Of a stretch of DNA of 6,877 nt, positions 1-5,300 are shown piece after piece (the stretch's first letter is position 1; each line of letters opens with the position of its first letter). A program made the position numbers and the translations under genes. Source of the DNA: an uncultured Bryobacterales bacterium (GTDB lineage: Bacteria > Acidobacteriota > Terriglobia > Bryobacterales > Bryobacteraceae); NCBI GenBank assembly GCA_937859895.1, contig CALMAV010000431.1:1-6877 (forward strand), read 5' to 3'. The notes under the pieces were generated by a model. It searched no databases. It saw only the letters and a list, made by a program, of their open reading frames with translations, and had not been told where the DNA came from.

Positions 1-1403
1 TTGCTGAACACATGCAACTGCCCATCGCGGCCGATGGTGGCCACATCGGGGTCGCCATCGCCATCGATGTCTGCCGCTACAAAGTCGACTACGCCTTCCA
101 CCCCTGAAAACGGCCGCAACACCGCATACGTTCCGTCCGCATTATTCCGCAGCACAACCGGTGGCCCAATTGAGGTGCCCAGAACGATATCTAAATCGCC
201 GTCCAGATCAACATCAAATAGCCAGACGCCGTTGTAGGAGCCATTCACAACCTCGCCGGGCAGCTTAGCCTTAGCCGTCACATCGCTAAACAAGGGCGAT
301 AAGCCCTGCTGATAGATGCGCACACCTTTCGCAGTTGCAATCACCAGATCGCTCTTGAAGTCGTAGTTCAAATCACCTGTAGCAACACTGTGCCGCTTCA
401 ATGGCGATTGTATGGGCAGCACGGCCCCACTATCTGTGTGCAGCGCACTGCCATCTGCCCAAATCACCCGAGGGTCCGCTTTCGGCTCCAGCAGAAGCGA
501 GCCAGCCCACGTAGCCCCAGGGATTTGCGCACTTGCAGCTGTATCCCGGGTGAATGTCATAGCAGTGTCCGGAGGGGAGGGCAGGGAGCTTGGCGACTCT
601 ATCTTGACGAACCGCAGGAACGGCTCTCCTACCGTGCCGGCTGGGGGACGCACCGCATCCAGACTTTGGCGAAAGGCAGGATCACGAACCAGAACATTCC
701 TCAGAAACTGAACCTGCGGCGCCGCGCTTCGCACATTTCCGGCCGCGGCCGCCTGCAGTGCGCTGAGTTGACGTTTGGCTACGTCGGGCCAAGACGTTCC
801 TAGCTCTGCAAGCTTTGCCACCGCAGTGTTCACCGCAGCTCCGTCGCCCAGCTTGGCCAATAATCGAGTCTCATCCAGGAGCACTGCTGTGTTGTTCGGC
901 TGCCGCTGCAGCAAGGCTCGAAGCTGGGCTAGGGCATTGCGATTGGCTTCCGGCGTGCCTTGCCGCTCCATCTCCCCGGCCAGTTCATACCGGGCTCTGT
1001 CATTTTTCCCATCCAACGTGACGGCCTGCTGCAGATGCTGGATGGACTGCGTAAGATTGCCGCGCCTGCTTTCAATCAATCCCAGCAATGCTTCCACGTG
1101 ACTGTTATCAGGAGCCAGCGTGCGCGCGGTTTCTGCATCCTTAGCTGCCTCCTCATACTGCTGCTGCCGCAACTCGAGCACCGCCAAATTGGCAAACGTC
1201 GCGGGCTCTCCCGGCGCAAGCTGCGTTGCCAGAGTCAGTCCCTGTTTGGCCCGAACATCCTCACCTGCTTGCAGCGCAGCCAACCCAACATAGAAATTCG
1301 ACAGCAGGTCGCGATAGTTCTTCGAGCCCGGTTCGGGAATGCCGCCATGGCGCCCACACCCGCACAAGGCAAGCAAGACAAGAGCGCTCGGTACTTTGCG
1401 CAT
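1..1403 (-). CDS. TPR and FG-GAP/VCBS repeat lipoprotein (CRTAC1-like), 3' end outside window
   Basis: The 467 visible codons start at ATG 1403 and continue past base 1, so the C-terminus is missing. Residues 1-16 form a lipoprotein signal peptide: R2/K3, a hydrophobic core (ALVLLAL) and a lipobox L-C-G-C with Cys16 as the probable lipidated residue, which predicts membrane anchoring outside the cytoplasm. Residues about 30-215 are alanine/leucine-rich helices with TPR-like spacing (NLAVLELRQQQYEEAAKDAE, then LLGLIESRRGNLTQSIQHL), suggesting protein binding. From about 340 come Asp-rich calcium-binding loops of FG-GAP/VCBS type: DLNYDFKSD (344-352), DVDLDGDLD (397-405) and DIDGDGDPD (445-453). 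This order is common in acidobacterial CRTAC1/ASPIC-UnbV proteins; the ASPIC/UnbV domain would lie beyond the edge and cannot be confirmed. The start shares one base with the upstream stop (TGATG), and a weak GGA lies 4 nt before it, so translation is probably coupled. Its role in the operon is unknown; surface binding or scaffolding is a guess. Confidence 0.88.
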   Translation of the reverse strand, partial: MRKVPSALVLLALCGCGRHGGIPEPGSKNYRDLLSNFYVGLAALQAGEDVRAKQGLTLATQLAPGEPATFANLAVLELRQQQYEEAAKDAETARTLAPDNSHVEALLGLIESRRGNLTQSIQHLQQAVTLDGKNDRARYELAGEMERQGTPEANRNALAQLRALLQRQPNNTAVLLDETRLLAKLGDGAAVNTAVAKLAELGTSWPDVAKRQLSALQAAAAGNVRSAAPQVQFLRNVLVRDPAFRQSLDAVRPPAGTVGEPFLRFVKIESPSSLPSPPDTAMTFTRDTAASAQIPGATWAGSLLLEPKADPRVIWADGSALHTDSGAVLPIQSPLKRHSVATGDLNYDFKSDLVIATAKGVRIYQQGLSPLFSDVTAKAKLPGEVVNGSYNGVWLFDVDLDGDLDIVLGTSIGPPVVLRNNADGTYAVLRPFSGVEGVVDFVAADIDGDGDPDVATIGRDGQLHVFS

Positions 1404-2916
1404 CAGTTCCAAAACCCGCAGCGCTGTAGCAACTGATTGATCTCGGCTTCACTCGCACCTACCTTGTGCGCATTTCGCAGCAGGTCCATGGCATCGGCGG
1501 AATACCAATTGCCTCGTGTCGAATCTGAGAGTCCAGCTACGTCTACCGGTTCAATGGCGCGCATTGTTGACTCGATTGTAGGGTCCGCCAGCGCGCGTTC
1601 CATTGCCGGCCCAAACTGTGGATGATCGTGCAGCAAAAACGAAGGAGCCAGATACGGCTTGCCCAAGCGACGTGCGGTCTCCGAGTAGCTCGCTGCTGCA
1701 AAGTACAGAAGCGACAAACGCGTAAACTCTTCGAAATTGCCCATACTTCGATACAGTCCTGCAATCAATCGTGCCGCCGCCAATAGCTCCGCATCCGTCT
1801 GCTTGGCATAGTCGGTCAACCCTGTGGCAAAGCGTTCCGTTCCCCAATCCTCTTCGAGGAGCCTCGCCAGTCGACTAACCCCCAACAGCGTCAACGGAAA
1901 TCCTGTAGATAGCAGCGGGTCTACAAATCCCGCTGCGGAGGGCAGCATCGCCCAATTGCTTCCCGTCACCGTTCCACTACGAAAAGAAGGACGCGCCGAA
2001 TGGGTAAAAGGGCGCAACGATCGTACCTCCGCAAACTGCTCCCCTACCGATGGCAACCGTTGCATCAGTCGCTCCCAGGCCGGCGCTCCTTCTGAAAACC
2101 CGAACTCTTCGGCAATCTCACTTCTAGCTGCTACGCCTGCGCTAGTCACTCCATTGTTAAAGTGCAGCACCCAAATCCAACCACCTTCGAAGACATGGTG
2201 CAGTGCAGCAGCGTCAATTGGGTAAGGCGCGCCTTCACTCTCGCGTACAGCCGAAAAGTTCTTGACTCCTTCAAAGTGCGTGTACAAGAATTCCGTCTTC
2301 GGATAGCCAGGCAGCTCTCTTTCTTCAAGTCCCAAACGCCGATGCAGGCAGCCCAGCGGACCAGTCGCATCCACCACAAACTCCGCCCCAACGGTGACCG
2401 GCTCGCCGGAGCGCACTCCGGTTAAACGCATTCGTCCATCGCCTTCCACAGCGCTCTCAATCTTCACCTGGTCCATATACTGCACACCGGCAGACTGCGC
2501 TTCATTCACCAGCCACGCGTCTACTTCCGCACGGTACCAATGCGTATCGGCAATCCGATCATGTGGACTGGCCGCCACCAGCAGTTCATTGTCGCGATCG
2601 CGCTGCGCCACCCAGGGCTCCCCAAATCGATGGTGAAGAAAGCTGAAGCCCCGTTTCAGGCCACAGCTGATTTCGGGATAGCTCGCCTGCCAGCTTCCCC
2701 ACTTCGCTAGCGGAGCCAACCCGGCAGATTGTAGCGAGTGGCTAGTTCCTCCCACAATAGATTGCCCAGCGGCACCGAAGACTCGCCAATAGCAAATCGC
2801 GGATGCTGCCCGCTTTCCAGCATCATCACAGACCGCCCCAGCCGCTTAGCAATCATGGCCGTCAGCGAACCTCCAAAGCCTGACCCAATTACCGCTACCT
2901 CGCAACACGCGTTCAA
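1403..2916 (-). CDS. Flavin-dependent halogenase-like FAD oxidoreductase, interrupted by an apparent frameshift
   Basis: Two overlapping frames (2916-2707 and the frame ending at 1403) join into one protein of about 504 residues if one G is restored near 2720; this length suits the tryptophan-halogenase-like family. The N-terminus has the FAD-binding Rossmann motif VAVIGSGFGG (8-16 carries GxGxxG) and the conserved GESSVP (44-49). After the junction come CGLKRGF with Lys88 of the joined protein, VVDATG (181-186), GWIWVLHF (246-253) and the second FAD motif AAGFVDPLLSTG (about 328-339). By hand alignment from memory, Lys88 falls on the halogenase catalytic lysine (PrnA Lys79). The WxWxIP signature is changed to WIWVLH, and the PrnA glutamate in PLES is Leu. 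It may therefore be a phenol- or carrier-type halogenase variant or a non-halogenating monooxygenase/oxidoreductase. The start is TTG at 2916, directly after the upstream TAG, with GAGGG (2928-2924) 7 nt before it. The substrate is unknown. Whether the allele is functional depends on the frameshift being a sequencing error. Confidence 0.85.
2717..2726 (-). other. Frameshift site in the FAD oxidoreductase gene
   Basis: Read on the minus strand, the first frame gives ...RYNLPG then WLR and a TAG stop at 2709-2707. Shifting back one base at the GGG run (2722-2720) gives P-G-L-A-P-L-A-K-W-G and 438 more residues of clear family sequence. The simplest explanation is loss of one G from a four-G run, either in the organism or in sequencing/assembly. 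No canonical X XXY YYZ slippery heptamer is present. Confidence 0.8.
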
Positions 2917-3867
2917 CTATCGGCCCTCGCAGGACGAGCAGGCAACCGCTGGCTCCCACAACTGGCTCAGATTCATTCGTCCCAAGCGTGCGCATCGCCT
3001 GTCAAAGCAGTCACCGCACTCCCGCCCCTTCATGTTGCGCTCCATATCCCACAGGTCCAGAAACACGCGACCGCGCTTCCTCATCAGCCCCGATTCAAAA
3101 GCCGCTTCTGCCACACTCAATCGCGGCGGAGTGAAACTGCCTTCCCGCTCCAGCTGATTCATCTGGTCGGTGGCCGCCCGCGTTGGAATCAGCGTAGCCG
3201 CACCCGCGCCATGATCAAAGGCCCATTCGAGCGAACGCTCTGCCCACTCTAACGACAGGTCCGGGTGGAGGAACGGAGGCTGTATTAATATAAATGCCCG
3301 CCACGGAACCTCATGCCGTCCTAAGAACCCCGCTGCAACCGCAAACTGCTCGAGCGTCATGCCCTTGTTCAACCGCATCAGCACTTCCGGATGCGCTGTT
3401 TCCAAACCCATTGCTACTTCCAGCCTGCCTGCCAGCAGGTCGCGAAACTCCAGCGCACGCTGGCCTATCAACGCTGGATGGCACTCCACAATCACGTTTT
3501 CGAACGCGTCCACACAACCAGCAATCGCCCGGTAATCACTACGTGGAATCGCCCGCCCGTCAAAGAAACTGCCGCTGTTATAGAGCTTGATTTGTTGCGC
3601 CGGAGGCAACCGTTCGAGTGCATACCGGATCTGCGCCGGAATCGCCCCCGTCGGGACACTCGTCTCCAGCGTGTTCTTCCACAGATCGCACATCACGCAT
3701 CGCCACGGACACTCGCGATTAGTTAAGAAAATTGTGGCTATGTCGACAGGAGAACCGTCCGCCGAGCACTCCGGTTCAACGAGAAATGCGTAAGGCCGAA
3801 GCGGATCCAAGCTCGCCGTGCGCATACCTCTCTCTTCGGAAACCGAAGCACTCTGCCGCAAAAGCAA
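2917..3867 (-). CDS. Radical SAM protein with C-terminal cysteine cluster
   Basis: This 316-residue protein carries the canonical radical SAM motif CPWRCVMC (Cys53, Cys57, Cys60; CxxxCxxC) that binds a [4Fe-4S] cluster and cleaves S-adenosylmethionine to start radical chemistry. Supporting features are the strand IKLYNSGSFFD (93-103), the GLETAHPEVL segment (154-163) typical of Elp3-like radical SAM barrels, and RAFILIQPPF (190-199). The C-terminus has five more cysteines, CxxC(4)C at 284/287/292 and CxxC at 310/313, which could hold a second Fe-S cluster or zinc. It resembles the uncharacterised Elp3/TIGR01210-like group, but the substrate cannot be read from the sequence. There is no B12-binding domain. 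The start used is TTG 3867, preceded by TAGGAG (3879-3874) with 6 nt spacing. ATG 3825 after a GAGAGAGG stretch is a credible alternative that would remove 14 residues. It lies 9 bp after the ligase gene and abuts the FAD gene, so co-expression is very likely. Confidence 0.9.
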   Translation of the reverse strand: MLLRQSASVSEERGMRTASLDPLRPYAFLVEPECSADGSPVDIATIFLTNRECPWRCVMCDLWKNTLETSVPTGAIPAQIRYALERLPPAQQIKLYNSGSFFDGRAIPRSDYRAIAGCVDAFENVIVECHPALIGQRALEFRDLLAGRLEVAMGLETAHPEVLMRLNKGMTLEQFAVAAGFLGRHEVPWRAFILIQPPFLHPDLSLEWAERSLEWAFDHGAGAATLIPTRAATDQMNQLEREGSFTPPRLSVAEAAFESGLMRKRGRVFLDLWDMERNMKGRECGDCFDRRCARLGRMNLSQLWEPAVACSSCEGR

Positions 3868-3876
3868 TGGGCGCTC

Positions 3877-5196
3877 CTACTGGTACATCGACAGAAACTG
3901 CTTCCGGTAATCCGCTTCAACGTGTGGCAGCCGCCGCTGCATGGTCGACTTCTCTAATGCCCCATGTTGAAAACGTCTCTTTGGAAACACCGGCATCTTG
4001 AACCCAGTTACCGCCTCAACCCCGCGCGACACAATCTCGCCCTTCAGGCTGTACAGGGTCGGCACATCGTATTGAGTCAGCTCGATAAACGGAATCGCCT
4101 CGGCTACTGCCACCACTTCTGGCCGCGTAAACGGACTGAATCCTACAAATCCAAAGTGATGCGCCGGCGCATAAGTCCGCGTGTACGATCGGCTCAGCCC
4201 ACCGCTGTAAGTCAGCGAGTGTTTGATCTTACCCACGCCCCAGCCTTCTTGGTAGAGCATCTGGTTGTTGATCACGCTCCGAATGGTCAACTCCGGATTC
4301 TCCTCAATTGGATAGTCCTTCAGGTTCTCGTCACCGCCATCGCCATCGAGCAGAAACCGCCAATCCGGATAGCGCTCCCGAATGCCCCGGCATAGCGCCA
4401 TCGCCATGGAAGCCGACTGTACATCCAACGGCTTGTAATCTTCAATGATGCGAATAGTCTCGGCTATGTCAAGCGCCGCCGGGTCCGCCTCAATCGGTTC
4501 CAGAAACAGTCCGAGATCTAGTGCTCTCAGAAAAGCCCGCGCTTGCTGTACGTCCGGGCCATCGCCTAAATCCAGGGCAAACGCTTTCAATCGGCTAAGC
4601 GAAAGCCCTAACTTGCGCATCACATAGTAGGTAGTTAGAAAGACACTGCCACTGTCCACTCCTCCGGAGAAGCAGACCCCAATTGGCTCGCGCTCCGGAA
4701 TCGCTTGCAGCCATCGAGCAATCTCATTTGCAGTAGCGCCCATGTAAGCCTTGCCGATGACGTCGAGATCAGGCGGCAGTGCGTTTGACTCGGGCGTAAA
4801 AAAGCGTGTGTAAACCGGATCAGGATCAGGGCAGCCGATCAGCTGCAAGTCGACTACGTAGTGTGCCGGAACCATGCGCGTGTAGCTGGGGTGAAACTGG
4901 TCGGCGAGCCCTTCGCTCTTCAGCCATTCGTAGATGGTGTCAATCCGGTGAGCCACCACCAAGGCCGGACCCTCCTGCCGCTTGGCCAGGAAGTAGCGCA
5001 TCGGCCGATCGAGCGACCGCGCCATCCGCACATTCCGGCCCGACTTCACCAACAGCGTGAACGACCCTGCAATCTGCCGCAAGTCCCCTGGTGCACACCG
5101 CAGCAAAAGATTCTTCGCTTCTTCCAGGCTCATTCCGAGTAACTGGGTCGCCCCGGGCTCGGTTAAATCCACCACTCGCTCAACGTAATCTTGCAT
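3877..5196 (-). CDS. Asparagine-synthase-related ATP-dependent amide-forming enzyme, degenerate glutaminase half
   Basis: This 439-residue protein has a well preserved C-terminal synthetase domain. SGGVDS (177-182) is the ATP pyrophosphatase P-loop, LLDGDGGDE (282-290) matches the asparagine synthase acidic motif, and SPFTRPEVVAVAEAIPF (354-370) and YSLKGEIVSRG (382-392) match the C-terminal substrate and lysine regions. The N-terminal part (about 35-95, IAGSFTLLV and MARSLDRPMRYFLA) is recognisable as a shortened class II glutamine amidotransferase fold, but the protein begins Met-Gln-Asp with no Cys at position 2, so glutamine hydrolysis is not expected. Family members of this kind (asparagine synthetase, beta-lactam synthetase, lasso-peptide cyclase) adenylate a carboxylate and let a nitrogen nucleophile attack. 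The nucleophile here is probably free ammonia or an amine in the substrate. At about 440 residues it is shorter than usual asparagine synthetases (500-650). Start ATG 5196 has GGGAG (5210-5206) 9 nt upstream. It is the first gene of the operon. The substrate is unknown. Confidence 0.9.
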   Translation of the reverse strand: MQDYVERVVDLTEPGATQLLGMSLEEAKNLLLRCAPGDLRQIAGSFTLLVKSGRNVRMARSLDRPMRYFLAKRQEGPALVVAHRIDTIYEWLKSEGLADQFHPSYTRMVPAHYVVDLQLIGCPDPDPVYTRFFTPESNALPPDLDVIGKAYMGATANEIARWLQAIPEREPIGVCFSGGVDSGSVFLTTYYVMRKLGLSLSRLKAFALDLGDGPDVQQARAFLRALDLGLFLEPIEADPAALDIAETIRIIEDYKPLDVQSASMAMALCRGIRERYPDWRFLLDGDGGDENLKDYPIEENPELTIRSVINNQMLYQEGWGVGKIKHSLTYSGGLSRSYTRTYAPAHHFGFVGFSPFTRPEVVAVAEAIPFIELTQYDVPTLYSLKGEIVSRGVEAVTGFKMPVFPKRRFQHGALEKSTMQRRLPHVEADYRKQFLSMYQ

Positions 5197-5229
5197 CGCT
5201 AACCGCTCCCGTCATTCTAGTGGTTACCG

Positions 5230-5251
5230 AACGGCGTTGCCCGATGCCGTT
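5230..5251. repeat. Inverted repeat AACGGC-N10-GCCGTT, possible operator
   Basis: Perfect 6-bp arms at 5230-5235 and 5246-5251 are separated by 10 bp, giving a centre-to-centre spacing of 16 bp, close to one and a half helix turns. It lies where the -35 region of the plus-strand promoter would be and upstream of the minus-strand operon, so one dimeric regulator could act on both. A 6-bp repeat in GC-rich DNA can also arise by chance. Confidence 0.3.
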
Positions 5252-5264
5252 GCTTCTGACCCCG

Positions 5265-5270
5265 TACAAT
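5265..5270 (+). promoter_or_regulatory. Candidate -10 box (TACAAT) for the membrane sensor gene
   Basis: TACAAT matches the sigma-70 -10 consensus at five of six positions and lies 30 bp before the ATG at 5301, giving a predicted leader of about 24 nt. The hexamer at the matching -35 position (about 5242-5247) is poor, so activation by a regulator or a different sigma factor is possible. Confidence 0.35.
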
Positions 5271-5300
5271 GATGCGAGTTACGGTTTGGGTCTTCCAAAT

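Larger units (their letters stand above)
5197..5300. promoter_or_regulatory. Divergent intergenic promoter region
   Basis: This 104-bp gap separates two divergently transcribed units, so promoters for both the minus-strand operon and the plus-strand sensor should lie here or slightly inside the genes. The Shine-Dalgarno sequence of the operon is GGGAG at 5210-5206 on the minus strand. No convincing -35/-10 pair with about 17-bp spacing was found for either direction. Confidence 0.6.

Noticed and set aside
1..1436. Several plus-strand open frames of 60-160 codons across the left third
   Set aside because: They lie antisense to the lipoprotein gene, have low-complexity Ser/Arg/Pro-rich translations with no family signal, and overlap each other in different frames.
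2717..2726. Programmed -1 ribosomal frameshifting at the GGG run
   Set aside because: A -1 slip would give the right product, but there is no X XXY YYZ heptamer and I saw no obvious strong downstream stem. An indel is simpler.
1403..2755. Treating the 450-codon frame starting ATG 2755 as an independent gene
   Set aside because: Its first 11 residues are out of frame with the family sequence and have no ribosome site. It would lack the FAD-binding GxGxxG motif that sits in the upstream frame.
3281..3300. TATATT-like sequence in the radical SAM gene as an internal promoter
   Set aside because: There is no -35 element at suitable distance, and the bases are explained by coding of conserved hydrophobic residues.
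2917..5196. Lasso-peptide cluster, based on the asparagine-synthase-like cyclase
   Set aside because: There is no transglutaminase-like B protein, no RRE/PqqD-like domain, and no precursor peptide between or beside the genes. Gaps between genes are too small to hide one.
5214..5219. TAGAAT on the minus strand as the operon's -10 box
   Set aside because: It is a good hexamer match, but the predicted start near 5207 would cut into the GGGAG ribosome site (5210-5206), and no -35 lies at suitable spacing.
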